Positions 7,446 to 16,212 of a stretch of DNA of 51,155 nucleotides are shown in pieces (within the stretch, counting starts at the first letter, position 1; every line of letters begins with the position of its first letter). The stretch lies in contig LRBF01000127.1 in assembly GCA_001580565.1 (NCBI GenBank), forward strand, positions 1 through 51,155, given 5' to 3'. The notes beneath the pieces were generated by a model. The model did not search any database. It saw only the letters and a program-made list of their open reading frames with translations, and was not told the origin of the DNA. Made by a program: the position numbers and the translations under genes. The stretch comes from Caballeronia megalochromosomata. GTDB lineage: Bacteria > Pseudomonadota > Gammaproteobacteria > Burkholderiales > Burkholderiaceae.

Positions 7446-7608
7446 GGCGATGCTTCTCGGAAATATGTGTTGGCGATGACGCAATTCGCGTCGTTAATCC
7501 TGACATCACGAGACGTTCATATTGAGTAATACCTGTAACTCACCATGAAATCTTCTTCTTCACAATCCAGCCTAGACTGCCTTGGACTTGTACCGAAGGA
7601 AGCCCAAC

Positions 7609-7971
7609 TTGAAAGCATGCCCGACACCCCGTAGCGTTGGCCCGCTGACGCACATGATTGCCTGGAGCGCCATAATGTCGATCGCACCGGCGGTTTTCGC
7701 GCAATCCAGTTCGCCCGTTGATAGCAGCGTTCTTGTCCACCCGACCTTCGATACAGGCAACAGCGCGGTGAATGCAAACTTTCAGTACATTGCGCATCCG
7801 CCCATGCGGCCGGTGGCGGCCAGCGAGCCCACGACAGTGCGCGGTTCGCATCGAGGGCATCGCGGGCAAACGGGCGCGACCGGCAGCAGCGGCATGACAA
7901 ACGATGCATCGACAACGCCATTACCGCAGATGCCGGCCGGTGCGTCACCTGACGCGCCAGGTTCGCACTAG
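7609..7971 (+). CDS. Secreted hypothetical protein
   Basis: This 120-residue protein starts at TTG with AGGAAG 6 nt upstream. Earlier starts in the frame lack a ribosome site. The amino terminus reads as a signal peptide with the hydrophobic stretch MIAWSAIMSIAPAVFA and cleavage before QSSSPVDSS. The mature chain contains LVHPTFDTGNSAVNANFQYI and a low-complexity tail rich in Gly, Thr, His and Pro, suggesting a flexible periplasmic protein. I recognise no family. The isolated position gives no functional clue. Confidence 0.5.
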   Translation: MKACPTPRSVGPLTHMIAWSAIMSIAPAVFAQSSSPVDSSVLVHPTFDTGNSAVNANFQYIAHPPMRPVAASEPTTVRGSHRGHRGQTGATGSSGMTNDASTTPLPQMPAGASPDAPGSH

Positions 7972-8009
7972 CGGTTTTTCATCCAACTCGGCCGATACGT
8001 CAATGTCGA

Positions 8010-8144
8010 TTATTGAAACAGTGAAGTGAGCAGGCGCACCAGCGTTTCGATCATCGTCGTCGGGACTGCTTCTTGAAGAGGATTGCGCGGCAGGTCGGCT
8101 TGGCGGGACAGTGCAGCGACATCGATCAGAAAGAAGGGGCTCAT
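8010..8144 (-). CDS. Possible 44-residue protein
   Basis: An ATG at 8144 follows GAGGTGA at about 9 nt. The product begins MSPFFLIDVAALSRQADLP and ends TMIETLVRLLTSLFQ, an amphipathic helix. It has no signal peptide and no known domain. The good ribosome site and the helical, non-repetitive composition favour a real short gene, but the length makes this uncertain. Confidence 0.4.
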   Translation of the reverse strand: MSPFFLIDVAALSRQADLPRNPLQEAVPTTMIETLVRLLTSLFQ

Positions 8145-8257
8145 GATGGCTTCACCTCGGTTGTGTTTTGGACAGGCTTAATTTTGAGATGAAGCGGATT
8201 CGGTCTCCATCGGAGGCATCTCAAAAATTTCGGCCTTACAACCGGGTCACCGGCACA

Positions 8258-8524
8258 CTACTTCTGGCCCGCGGCGCATTCGCCGCGAAGAAGCGCCCAT
8301 TCCTCGCACGACTGGCCAGTCGGGAATCTGCACATGCCAATCTGGCCGCTGCCGGTATCGACGATCTGTAGTGTCCCGCCTTGCCGCGTGCAGTTGACTG
8401 ACGCCGGATTGGCAAGGCCTATGCGCGAAGTGCTTGCATCTGTGGATGCACCCTGAGGCGACGGCTGCGCACAAGCCGATAACAAGAAAAGGCCGGCGAT
8501 CAAGGCAGTAAAAGGCTTGAACAT
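8258..8524 (-). CDS. DUF333 domain lipoprotein
   Basis: This 88-residue protein has a lipoprotein signal peptide ending in LFLLSAC, so it should be lipid-anchored. The mature part carries the DUF333 pattern: ANPASVNCTRQGGTLQIVD, then GQIGMCRFPTGQSCEEWALL and a final Cys. The four mature cysteines suggest disulphides in the periplasm. DUF333 proteins are often labelled hemolysins, but that function is not established. The ribosome site upstream of ATG is weak. It is transcribed alone on the minus strand. Confidence 0.85.
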   Translation of the reverse strand: MFKPFTALIAGLFLLSACAQPSPQGASTDASTSRIGLANPASVNCTRQGGTLQIVDTGSGQIGMCRFPTGQSCEEWALLRGECAAGQK

Positions 8525-8628
8525 GGATAGTTAGTCTGCGAGGCGGAAGAAAAGTAGGCCTGACAATATCAACCGCCATTGATGGCGTCGAATCCTCTCG
8601 ATGCGTGCCGCCCGCCGCCGGAAACGCC

Positions 8629-8970
8629 TCAAGCCTTTTTGACAAATTCCGTCTTAAGACTCATGGCGCCAAAACCGTCGATCTTGCAGTCGATGTCGTG
8701 ATCGGCGTCGACGAGGCGAATATTTTTGACCTTGGTGCCCATCTTGATGACGCCACCGCCGCCTTTGAGTTTCAGATCCTTGATCACGGTGACGGTGTCG
8801 CCATCGTGAAGCGTGTTCCCGGCGGAATCGCGGTAGACCTTCGCAGCGGGTTCCGATGCGGTGCTCATCTGCGCGGACCATTCATGCGCGCATTCGGGAC
8901 AGATGTACATACCCGCGTCTTCATAGGTGAATGCCGACTGGCATTGCGGACAGGGAGGTAGTGCGCTCAT
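8629..8970 (-). CDS. yjdM: YjdM/PhnA-family zinc-ribbon protein
   Basis: This 113-residue cytoplasmic protein starts at ATG after AGGAA. The first 35 residues form a zinc ribbon with two Cys pairs, [21 protein letters not shown]. The carboxy-terminal half is the YjdM/PhnA SH3-like domain with [36 protein letters not shown] and the family end [11 protein letters not shown]. The family was named after phosphonate genes, but the YjdM type is not needed for phosphonate breakdown and its role is unknown. Length and motifs match the family throughout. Confidence 0.9.
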   Translation of the reverse strand: MSALPPCPQCQSAFTYEDAGMYICPECAHEWSAQMSTASEPAAKVYRDSAGNTLHDGDTVTVIKDLKLKGGGGVIKMGTKVKNIRLVDADHDIDCKIDGFGAMSLKTEFVKKA

Positions 8971-9192
8971 ACGTATTCCTTGATGATTCGAGGCGGAGAG
9001 TATAGCGTCGGCGGCGCGAGGGCAGCGGCGCATACAGGAAAGGAATTCGTAATATTTACAAACCCTCGATGGATCGGTCGTTATATCCGTCCATACACGC
9101 CGCTCTATATAAACGATAAGAATGTTTTGCTTTCATGGATGGTTTTTCTGCCCCAACATGAGGTGATCCTGAAAAACACAATGGAGCGAGAC

Positions 9193-10644
9193 ATGGAAAG
9201 CACGGCGGACCTGAAGCGCTACGAATTGCTGATCAACGGCGAATTCGTTAAACCGAGCGGAGGCGAATACTCGACCAACCTCGACCCCGCCACCGAAAAC
9301 CCGATAGCTCGCGTGGCGCAAGGCACGTCCGCCGATGTCGACCGCGCCGTGCAGGCGGCGCGCGCAGCGCTCAAGCCGTGGAACGCAATCCGCGCCGCCG
9401 AGCGCGGCCGGATCCTGATGAAACTCGCCGAGTTGCTGCGCGAAAATCAGGAAGAACTCGCGGCGCTCGAAAGCCTCGACGCGGGCAAGCCGATCGCCGG
9501 CGTTCAGCGTCAGGACGTGCCCGCCGCCATCGATACACTCGCCTACTACGCCGGCTGGTGCGACAAGATCAACGGCCAGGTCGTGCCCGCGCGCCCCGAC
9601 GCGCTGACCTACACGGTGCGCGAACCCGTCGGCGTCGTCGCGGCGATCGTGCCGTGGAACTTCCCGCTGATGATAGGCATGTGGAAGATTGCGCCCGCGC
9701 TCGCGTGCGGCTGCACGCTGATCGTGAAGCCCGCCGAAATCACGCCGCTCTCTGCGCTGATGGTCGGACGGCTCGCACTGGAAGCAGGCGTGCCGCCGGG
9801 CGTGCTCAATATCGTGACCGGCAAGGGCTCGGTCGTCGGCGATTCGCTCGTCGCGCATCCGGGTGTCGACAAGGTGACATTCACCGGGTCGCCGTCGGTC
9901 GGGCGCGGCATCCTGCAGGGCGTGGCGGGCAATTTCAAGCGCGTCACGCTGGAACTCGGCGGCAAGTCCGCCAACGTGATTTTCGCGGACGCGAATATCG
10001 ATGGCGCCGTGCGTGCGGCGGCCTCCGGGATCTTCTTCAATGCCGGACAGGTCTGCTCGGCGGGATCGCGGATCCTCGCCCAGCGCGCCGTCTACGACGA
10101 CGTCGTCGAGCGGCTCGCGCAGCGCGCGAAGACGATCAAGCTCGGCGATCCGTCGAAACGCGAAACCAATATGGGCCCGCTCATCTCCGCCAAGCAGATG
10201 AAGAGCGTGCTGAACTACGTGGACATCGGCAAGGAAGAGGGCGCATCGCTCGTGGCAGGCGGGAGGCGTTCAGGCGAGCGCGGCTATTTCGTCGAGCCGA
10301 CGGTGTTCGCGAACGTCGAGCACGAAATGCGCATCTCGCAGGAGGAGATCTTCGGGCCGGTGGCGAGCGTGATTCCCTTCGACGACGAAGCCGACGCGCT
10401 GCGCATCGCCAACGGCACCGCGTACAGTCTCGCGGCGGGCGTGTGGAGCGCGGATATCGGCCGGGTGCATCGCATGGCGGCCGAGCTCAAGGCGGGAACG
10501 GTCTGGGTGAACACCTACGGCTTCACCGATGTGCGCCTGCCGTGGGGCGGCGGAGGCGATTCCGGTTTCGGACGCGAACATGGCGATGTCGCCATCGAGA
10601 ACTTCACCGAGCCGAAGGCGGTCTGGGTCTCGCTGACGTCCTGA
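9193..10644 (+). CDS. NAD(P)-dependent aldehyde dehydrogenase
   Basis: This 483-residue enzyme oxidises an aldehyde to the acid. It shows VVAAIVPWNFPLMIGMWKIA and KPAEITPL for cofactor binding, the general base Glu254 in LELGGKS, the nucleophile Cys288 in GQVCSAGS, and the late EEIFGPVASVIPF motif. I chose the second ATG because GGAG lies 6 nt before it; an ATG four codons earlier and longer extensions are less likely. An AT-rich stretch at 9040-9130 probably carries the promoter. A strong hairpin follows at 10697. It resembles betaine/4-aminobutyraldehyde-type and phenylacetaldehyde-type enzymes, but substrate cannot be assigned. Because the gene is solitary, context gives no help. Confidence 0.92.
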   Translation: MESTADLKRYELLINGEFVKPSGGEYSTNLDPATENPIARVAQGTSADVDRAVQAARAALKPWNAIRAAERGRILMKLAELLRENQEELAALESLDAGKPIAGVQRQDVPAAIDTLAYYAGWCDKINGQVVPARPDALTYTVREPVGVVAAIVPWNFPLMIGMWKIAPALACGCTLIVKPAEITPLSALMVGRLALEAGVPPGVLNIVTGKGSVVGDSLVAHPGVDKVTFTGSPSVGRGILQGVAGNFKRVTLELGGKSANVIFADANIDGAVRAAASGIFFNAGQVCSAGSRILAQRAVYDDVVERLAQRAKTIKLGDPSKRETNMGPLISAKQMKSVLNYVDIGKEEGASLVAGGRRSGERGYFVEPTVFANVEHEMRISQEEIFGPVASVIPFDDEADALRIANGTAYSLAAGVWSADIGRVHRMAAELKAGTVWVNTYGFTDVRLPWGGGGDSGFGREHGDVAIENFTEPKAVWVSLTS

Positions 10645-10696
10645 CATCGAACTCGCCGCGGGCAACCGCGGCGCGTCCATATACGCAAACACACGC

Positions 10697-10733
10697 AAAA
10701 AGGGCGGTCCGGAATGTTCCGGACCGCCCTTTT
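10697..10733. terminator. Rho-independent terminator, bidirectional
   Basis: A perfect 17-bp inverted repeat (AAAAGGGCGGTCCGGAA with its complement) has a two-base loop and is flanked by A and T runs. It lies between the convergent aldehyde dehydrogenase gene and the minus-strand gene ending at 10750 and can serve both. Confidence 0.9.
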
Positions 10734-10749
10734 CGATGGTGAAGAATCA

Positions 10750-11088
10750 TCAGGCGCGCGCCGTTTCCTCGTTGCGCGCTCGCCAGAGCCGCGCTCGCTG
10801 CGCACTGTCCTCATATTGAACCGTGTTTTGCCGGCACGCTTCGACGGTCGAATTCTTCCGCTCGACGATCGCCTGGCAGAGAAACTCCGCGCTGTACGCC
10901 TTTAGCAGATGCGGCGAGTGCGTCTCGATGTACTGCGCGATCTTCCCGTAGTCGCTGTCCGCCGAGGCGAGCGAGCGATAGGTCTGCGCATCCCAACGGA
11001 ACATCAGATCGAGTTCTTCGAAAGCTGTATTGAACGCGCAGACCTGCGTCTGAACTTCGCGGTCTTCGTTGTACGTTGCATGGATCAT
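10750..11088 (-). CDS. Conserved-looking protein of unknown function
   Basis: This 112-residue, hydrophilic, largely helical protein begins at ATG with AGGAGACGATC before it, a strong ribosome site. It has no signal peptide or membrane segment. Segments such as FNTAFEELDLMFRWDAQTY and IETHSPHLLKAYSAEFLCQA look like packed helices. I recognise no family. It lies 97 bp downstream of the LysR gene on the same strand, and the gap contains a copy of a motif also present before the LysR gene, so it may be regulated by that protein. Confidence 0.65.
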   Translation of the reverse strand: MIHATYNEDREVQTQVCAFNTAFEELDLMFRWDAQTYRSLASADSDYGKIAQYIETHSPHLLKAYSAEFLCQAIVERKNSTVEACRQNTVQYEDSAQRARLWRARNEETARA

Positions 11089-11143
11089 GATCGTCTCCTG
11101 TATGGCCGTGGGGCTTGAATGCAGGATAGGTAAAGCGATCCAT

Positions 11144-11157
11144 AGACGATAGTTAAA
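11144..11157. promoter_or_regulatory. Possible LysR-regulator site, copy 1
   Basis: GACGATAGTTAAAC matches, over ACGATAGYTAA, a second site just upstream of the LysR gene at 12133. It lies 56-69 bp before the start of the 112-residue protein gene. Confidence 0.3.
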
Positions 11158-11185
11158 CTTTTTTCGCTTTATTATTCATTAAGCG

Positions 11186-12133
11186 TTATGTATTGGGCTT
11201 GCCCGTCTTCGCGACGATTTGCGTGATCGCTTCAATCTGCGCGGCGCCTTCTTCGATCAGAAACTCCTTGAACGCGAGCGCCACTGGCGGCAGACGCTTG
11301 TTATTCCGATGCACGACGAACCAGTTGAGCATCACGGGAAAACCCTCGATATCGAGCACCGCCAGTTTGCCAACCTGTAGTTCCATGCTGATCGTATGCG
11401 CGGAAAGAAAGCTCAGGCCCATGCCCGCGATCACCGCCTGCTTGATCGTCTCCGTGCTGGTGATTTCCATCGCGACATTCAGATTCGCGAGCCGGCCGGC
11501 GAAACCTTCCTCCATCGAATTCCAGGTGTCCGATCCGCGCTCGCGGACGATGAACGGTTCGTCCTCAAGTGCTTCGAGCGGCATGTTCCTGCGTCCGACG
11601 AGCGGATGATCCGGCGGCGCGACGATGACATACGGATGCGGTGCGAAAGAAACGTTGACGGTATCCATGTCGCGCGGCGGGCGCACCATCACGGCGAGGT
11701 CGGTGAGATTGTCGGAAAGCTGATGCAGCAGTTCTTCGCGGTTGTGCACCGCAAGCTTGAGCCTGACATCGGTATTACGCTGCGTAAACGCCGCGAGCAG
11801 ACGCGGAAAGAAGTAGTCGCCCGCGCTGATCACCGCGACGTTGAGCGTTCCGCCGGAAATGCCCTTGAGCCGCGCCATCGCATCGTCGGCTTCGCGGAAC
11901 TGCTCCAGGATCGCGCGGCTGTAATGAAGCATTTCATTCCCGGCCGGCGTAAGGTAGATTTTCTTGCCCAATTGCTCGAAGAGCGCCAGGCCGGCGTGCT
12001 CCTCCAACTGCTTCACCTGCGTGGAGACCGCGGGCTGAGTCAGGTAAAGCTCCTCGGCGGCGCGAGAAAAACTCAGTCGACGGGCGACGGTCTCGAAGAT
12101 CTTCAACTGACGCAGGGTGGCGTTACGCAGCAC
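11186..12133 (-). CDS. LysR-family transcriptional regulator (CbbR-like)
   Basis: This 315-residue regulator has an amino-terminal winged helix-turn-helix (LRQLKIFETVARRLSFSRAA, then LTQPAVSTQVKQLEE) and a periplasmic-binding-like effector domain from about residue 95. The helix region and the LEEHAGLALFEQLGKKIYLT segment resemble regulators of the CbbR subgroup. It is divergent from the oxalate antiporter gene across a 476-bp gap. LysR proteins usually control the divergent gene and themselves, so it may regulate the antiporter. A repeated ACGATAGYTAA motif lies near its own promoter. Effector unknown. Confidence 0.9.
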   Translation of the reverse strand: MLRNATLRQLKIFETVARRLSFSRAAEELYLTQPAVSTQVKQLEEHAGLALFEQLGKKIYLTPAGNEMLHYSRAILEQFREADDAMARLKGISGGTLNVAVISAGDYFFPRLLAAFTQRNTDVRLKLAVHNREELLHQLSDNLTDLAVMVRPPRDMDTVNVSFAPHPYVIVAPPDHPLVGRRNMPLEALEDEPFIVRERGSDTWNSMEEGFAGRLANLNVAMEITSTETIKQAVIAGMGLSFLSAHTISMELQVGKLAVLDIEGFPVMLNWFVVHRNNKRLPPVALAFKEFLIEEGAAQIEAITQIVAKTGKPNT

Positions 12134-12609
12134 GGCGATCCTTCATCCATTAACGATAGCTAATTTATACAATAATTTTTTCTAACTTTCCTTAATCGTT
12201 TTTCTCCCCCACGATGCTTTCACGTCCCCGATAGTTGTAAGGCGGACAGTCGCGGTTAGCACGAACGACCATGCTGAACCCCGGGCATCGGTCAGCGTTC
12301 CGCGCGGCATCACGAGCACGACAGCGAAGCACACGACGCCTGCAAGGGCCGCATCAACCATCCGGACTCTATTGGGAATCGCTCGAAATGATTCTTCGAT
12401 CGCCTGACGCGGATGTTTGCCAGATGTGCGAATCGATCGCCCACCTCAATTCTTGCGAAACGCGCGACATGCGCGACAGGCGGCCTCACGCCCACGCCGC
12501 CTGGACCGAGCATTTCCCCTGACCGACCGCTCGCCGCCGGCGCGCCGCGCCGGCTTCTCGCAGCACATCAAGCGCCGCACGAGCGCTACAAAACATAACG
12601 GAGACAGAC
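12134..12609. promoter_or_regulatory. Divergent control region between LysR and the oxalate antiporter
   Basis: The 476-bp gap starts with an AT-rich part (12150-12215) that should contain the LysR promoter and includes TAACGATAGCTAAT at 12151-12164, the second copy of the motif at 11144. The rest is GC-rich, without a supported gene. The open frames present have no ribosome site. The antiporter ribosome site GGAGA lies at about 12600. Confidence 0.4.
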
Positions 12610-13959
12610 ATGGCAAGCGCAGACACGGTTGTGTCCGGGCAATCGCACGGGCGTCACCACAACAGATGGTTCCAGCTAGTGATCGGCATCATATGCATGG
12701 GGCTGGTCGCCAACCTGCAGTACGCATGGACCCTTTTCGTCGTTCCGATGGATGCGAAGCATCATTGGGGGCAGGCGGCGATTCAGACAGCCTTCACCAT
12801 CTTCATCGTCACCGAAACCTGGCTCGTGCCCGTCGAGGGCTGGCTCGTCGACAAGTTCGGGCCTCGGCCGGTCGTCATCGGCGGCTCGATCTGCGCGGCG
12901 ATCGGCTGGATCATCGACGCACACGCGACGAGTCTCATCCATCTCTACATCGCGGCGGTGGTGGCGGGGATCGGCGCGGGTTGCGTGTACGGCACCTGCG
13001 TCGGCACGGCGCTCAAGTGGTTCCCGGACAAGCGCGGTCTCGCGGCGGGCATGACGGCGGCGGGGTTCGGCGCAGGCGCGGCCGTCACGGTGATTCCCAT
13101 CTCCAACATGATCCAGAGCTCGGGCTACGAGCACGCGTTCATGTTCTTCGGCATCCTGCAGGGCGCGTGCATCTTCGTGCTCGCGCTGATGCTCGTGCGC
13201 CCGAATCCGCCCAAGGGCATCGTGCCCGCCAAACGCATCGTGTCGACGAAGATCGACTACACGACAGGACAGATGGTGCGCTCGCCGCTCTTCTGGGTGC
13301 TGTATCTGATGTTCGTGTTCGTCGCGGCAGGCGGCGTGATCGCGACCGCGCAGTTCGGGCCGATCGCGAAGGAATACGGCTTCGCGAAGATGCCGGTGAG
13401 CCTGCTGGGCGTGACGCTGCCGCTGCTCGCGATGACGCTGTCCATCGATAATCTGTGCAACGGCTTCACGCGTCCGCTGTGCGGTTTTATCTCGGACAGG
13501 ATCGGCCGCGAGAATACGATGTTCATCATCTTCCTGGGCGAAGGCGTCGCGCTGCTCGGATTGATGCAGTTCGGGCACAACCCGTATCTCTTCATGCTGT
13601 TCGCGGCGATGACGTTCCTCTGCTGGGGCGAGATCTTCTCGATCTTCCCGGCGACCTGCGCCGACACCTTCGGCAGCAAATACGCCGCCGCCAACGCGGG
13701 CACGCTGTACACGGCGAAAGGCACGGCGTCGATGCTGGTGCCGCTCGCGTCGGTGCTCGCGTCGATCGGTTCCTGGAACGCGGTGTTCATCACGGCGGCC
13801 GTGACGTCGATCGCGGCGGGACTGTGCGCGAAGTTCGTCCTCGCGCCGATGCGCAAGCGCTGGATCGAAAACACGCACGCGGAAACGTCGCCCGAATCGT
13901 CGACGATCAACGCGTCGTTCCAGACCGGCTGGGACGCACCGCGCAATACGGTTCAATAA
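12610..13959 (+). CDS. oxlT: Oxalate:formate antiporter family transporter (MFS)
   Basis: This 449-residue inner-membrane protein of the major facilitator superfamily has about 12 predicted membrane segments. In Oxalobacter, OxlT exchanges external oxalate for internal formate. Here the start NRWFQLVIGIICMGLVANLQ followed by YAWTLFVVPM and the segment GWLVDKFGPRPVV match the OxlT branch, as do ALKWFPDKRGLAAGMTAAGFG and FISDRIGRENTMF. The ATG follows CGGAGACAGAC. The gene lies 10 bp before a LysR gene and in the same region as formyl-CoA:oxalate CoA-transferase, which supports an oxalate or related dicarboxylate substrate. Exact transport specificity remains inferred. Confidence 0.88.
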   Translation: MASADTVVSGQSHGRHHNRWFQLVIGIICMGLVANLQYAWTLFVVPMDAKHHWGQAAIQTAFTIFIVTETWLVPVEGWLVDKFGPRPVVIGGSICAAIGWIIDAHATSLIHLYIAAVVAGIGAGCVYGTCVGTALKWFPDKRGLAAGMTAAGFGAGAAVTVIPISNMIQSSGYEHAFMFFGILQGACIFVLALMLVRPNPPKGIVPAKRIVSTKIDYTTGQMVRSPLFWVLYLMFVFVAAGGVIATAQFGPIAKEYGFAKMPVSLLGVTLPLLAMTLSIDNLCNGFTRPLCGFISDRIGRENTMFIIFLGEGVALLGLMQFGHNPYLFMLFAAMTFLCWGEIFSIFPATCADTFGSKYAAANAGTLYTAKGTASMLVPLASVLASIGSWNAVFITAAVTSIAAGLCAKFVLAPMRKRWIENTHAETSPESSTINASFQTGWDAPRNTVQ

Positions 13960-13968
13960 GGCGACGGC

Positions 13969-14925
13969 ATGCGCGATCAGGCGAACCGGAACGCGCATGT
14001 CACGCCGTCACTCAGCGTATCGCTGCACCAACTGAGATTGTTCGTCACGCTCGCGCGGCATCGAAGCTTCACGCGCGCGGGCGACGAATTCGGCATCACG
14101 CAATCGGCGGTCAGCCGCAGCATCCGCGAACTCGAAGAAGAAATCGCGCTGCGGCTCTTCGATCGCACGACGCGCCAGGTCGCGCTCACCGACACCGGGC
14201 GCAAGCTGCTCGCGCGCATCGCGCCGCTCGTCGAGGAACTGGAGGCGACGCTGCGGCCGCGGGCGCAGGAGGGCGGCGAGCCGGGCGTCGTGAATCTCGC
14301 GATTAGTGGCGGGCTCGCGGCGAGCGTGTTGCCTGCCATGCTCGTGTCGTGCCGCGAGCGTTTGCCCGATATCACGATCGTGATGATGGATCGGCCGCAG
14401 AACGCCGTGCTGCAACTCGTGCGCTCGGGTGAGGCGGAACTGGGCGTCGTCGTTGCGCCTGAGAATCTCGACGAACTCACCGCAGAGCCGCTTTTCGCCG
14501 ATGGACTCGCGGCTGTCGTCAGCACATCGCATCGTCTGGGTGCGGCGGCGCGCATCGACTGGCAGCAACTGCGCGGCACGCCGCTTCTTCTGCTCGACGA
14601 CGATACCGGCAGTCTCGGCGCCATCGAAGCCGCGCTCGCGCTGCATGGCGTGACGGGCGCAGTGCGCCAGAAACTCACGCAGGCGACAGCGGTCGTGCGC
14701 ATGGCCGAAGCGGGTCTCGGCGTCGGTATCCTGCCGATGCACGCGCGCGCCGCATGCGACAGCCCGCAGGTGCGCTTCATCCCGCTGTTGCCGGACGCAT
14801 CGCGCGCGGTCATGCTCGTGCGGCGCAGGAGCCGCGCGTTGCGCGCGAGCGCGGCGAGTGTCTGGTCACACATCGTCGCGTCCTCGTCGCATACTCTCAT
14901 CTCGGGTCAGCCTGTCGAAGTCTGA
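13969..14925 (+). CDS. LysR-family transcriptional regulator
   Basis: This 318-residue protein has a LysR helix-turn-helix (SLHQLRLFVTLARHRSFTRA, then ITQSAVSRSIRELEEEIALR) followed by an effector-binding domain. It starts 10 bp after the antiporter stop, so both are probably one transcript. It could sense oxalate, glyoxylate or a related acid and control the adjacent genes; no operator for it was identified. It is not closely related to the LysR protein encoded at 11186, whose helix region differs. Confidence 0.9.
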   Translation: MRDQANRNAHVTPSLSVSLHQLRLFVTLARHRSFTRAGDEFGITQSAVSRSIRELEEEIALRLFDRTTRQVALTDTGRKLLARIAPLVEELEATLRPRAQEGGEPGVVNLAISGGLAASVLPAMLVSCRERLPDITIVMMDRPQNAVLQLVRSGEAELGVVVAPENLDELTAEPLFADGLAAVVSTSHRLGAAARIDWQQLRGTPLLLLDDDTGSLGAIEAALALHGVTGAVRQKLTQATAVVRMAEAGLGVGILPMHARAACDSPQVRFIPLLPDASRAVMLVRRRSRALRASAASVWSHIVASSSHTLISGQPVEV

Positions 14926-15008
14926 CCGACGCCTTTCCATCCGTAGCTGAACCCGCGGCGCGCCTCGCGCATGCGGGTTTTCGCTCGTCCGCGAACGCAC
15001 GATTCGCC

Positions 15009-15050
15009 TTGTTCTTGCTCAATACGGAATGTAGTATCTTGTATATCAGA
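15009..15050 (+). promoter_or_regulatory. Promoter and GntR-type operator, site 1
   Basis: The 15-mer ATCTTGTATATCAGA (15036-15050) overlaps the -10 of a possible promoter, TTGTTC-17-TAGTAT. An identical 15-mer in reverse orientation lies at 16126, and close relatives are at 19571 and 19790. The position predicts repression of the reductase gene at 15085, probably by the FadR-type GntR protein encoded at 16424. Confidence 0.6.
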
Positions 15051-15084
15051 AAGATATAACGCTACAACCCTCAGGAGACGAATC

Positions 15085-16098
15085 ATGAAAATCTGCGTGT
15101 ACGGCGCCGGCGCGATCGGTGGATATATGGGTGCGCAACTGGCGCGTGCCGGAGCGGACGTCAGCTTCGTCGCGCGCGGGCCGCATCTCGCGGCGATGCA
15201 GGCGAACGGCGTCAAGCTGCGTATCGATGGCGAGGAGCACGTCGTCAAGGTGCGCTGCACGAACAATCCCGCCGAACTCGGCCCGCAGGATTACGTGATC
15301 ATCGCGCTCAAGGCGCATTCGATTCCCGGTGTCGTCGATCTGATTCCGCCGCTGCTTGGACCGGAGACCGCGATCGTCACGGCCGTCAACGGGCTGCCGT
15401 ACTGGTATTTCTACAAGCACGGCGGTGAGCTCGAGGGCACGAAATTGCAGAGCGTCGATCCGGGCGGCCGGCAATGGGACGTGTTCGGGCCGGAACGCGC
15501 GATCGGCTGCGTGCTGCTGCCGGCGGCGGAGATCGCGGAGCCGGGCGTCATCGAGCATCACTACGGCAAGAAGTTTCCGATCGGCGAGCCGAGCGGTGAA
15601 ATCACGCCGCGTCTCCAGGCGCTGCACGACATGATGGCCAAGGCGGACATGGAAGCGCCGATGCGCGACAACATCCGCGACGAAATCTGGCTGAAGCTCT
15701 GGGGCAATCTGTGCTTCAACCCGATCAGCGCGCTGACCGGCGCGACGCTCGACGTCCTGACGAGCGATCCCGGCACGCGCGCGCTCTCGAAGGCGATGAT
15801 GCTGGAGGCGAAGGCCATCGGCGACAGGATCGGCGTGAACTTTCGGGTCGATGTCGAGCGGCGCATCAACGGCGCGGGCGCGGTCGGCGCGCACAAGACC
15901 TCGATGCTGATGGACTGCGAAGCCCGACGCCCGATGGAAATCGATCCGCTCATGACCGTCGTGCAGGAAATCGGCCGCCTGGTGCACGTCGACACGCCGA
16001 TGCTTGATGCGGTCCTCGCATTGATCAAGCTTCGTGAGGGCGTGAATCAGGGCACGGCAAAGGCGCTGCCGCTCCCGCAATCGCAAAAAGCCGCCTAA
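15085..16098 (+). CDS. Ketopantoate reductase-like (ApbA/PanE) 2-oxoacid reductase
   Basis: This 337-residue enzyme starts at ATG after AGGAGACGAATC. The amino terminus is a Rossmann fold with the family fingerprint KICVYGAGAIGGYMGAQLAR. The NADPH-binding ALKAHSI segment follows, then the family helix WLKLWGNLCFNPISALTGAT and a carboxy-terminal all-helical domain. Canonical PanE reduces ketopantoate for CoA synthesis. This copy lies among oxalate/CoA genes, is flanked by two identical operator sites, and is therefore probably an inducible catabolic paralogue acting on another 2-oxoacid. The substrate is not determinable from sequence. Earlier in-frame codons precede the operator and were rejected as starts. 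Confidence 0.85.
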   Translation: MKICVYGAGAIGGYMGAQLARAGADVSFVARGPHLAAMQANGVKLRIDGEEHVVKVRCTNNPAELGPQDYVIIALKAHSIPGVVDLIPPLLGPETAIVTAVNGLPYWYFYKHGGELEGTKLQSVDPGGRQWDVFGPERAIGCVLLPAAEIAEPGVIEHHYGKKFPIGEPSGEITPRLQALHDMMAKADMEAPMRDNIRDEIWLKLWGNLCFNPISALTGATLDVLTSDPGTRALSKAMMLEAKAIGDRIGVNFRVDVERRINGAGAVGAHKTSMLMDCEARRPMEIDPLMTVVQEIGRLVHVDTPMLDAVLALIKLREGVNQGTAKALPLPQSQKAA

Positions 16099-16125
16099 AC
16101 TGCAGACGAAGGGACCAGCGTTGTT

Positions 16126-16140
16126 TCTGATATACAAGAT
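16126..16140 (-). promoter_or_regulatory. GntR-type operator, site 2
   Basis: TCTGATATACAAGAT is the exact reverse complement of site 1. It lies 86 bp before the small membrane protein gene and about 285 bp before the GntR gene, so it would provide autoregulation of that unit. Confidence 0.6.
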
Positions 16141-16212
16141 GCAAAATATGTTGCGCCCTGTTGCGTTGCAGCATATACTGAGGGCTCTTGAGTGATTTGA
16201 CCGGAGCCTGAG

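Noticed and set aside
12676..13998. A 440-codon minus-strand frame antisense to the oxalate antiporter
   Set aside because: It is extremely Arg/His/Glu-rich, typical of antisense frames in high-GC DNA; the plus-strand membrane protein is clearly the gene.
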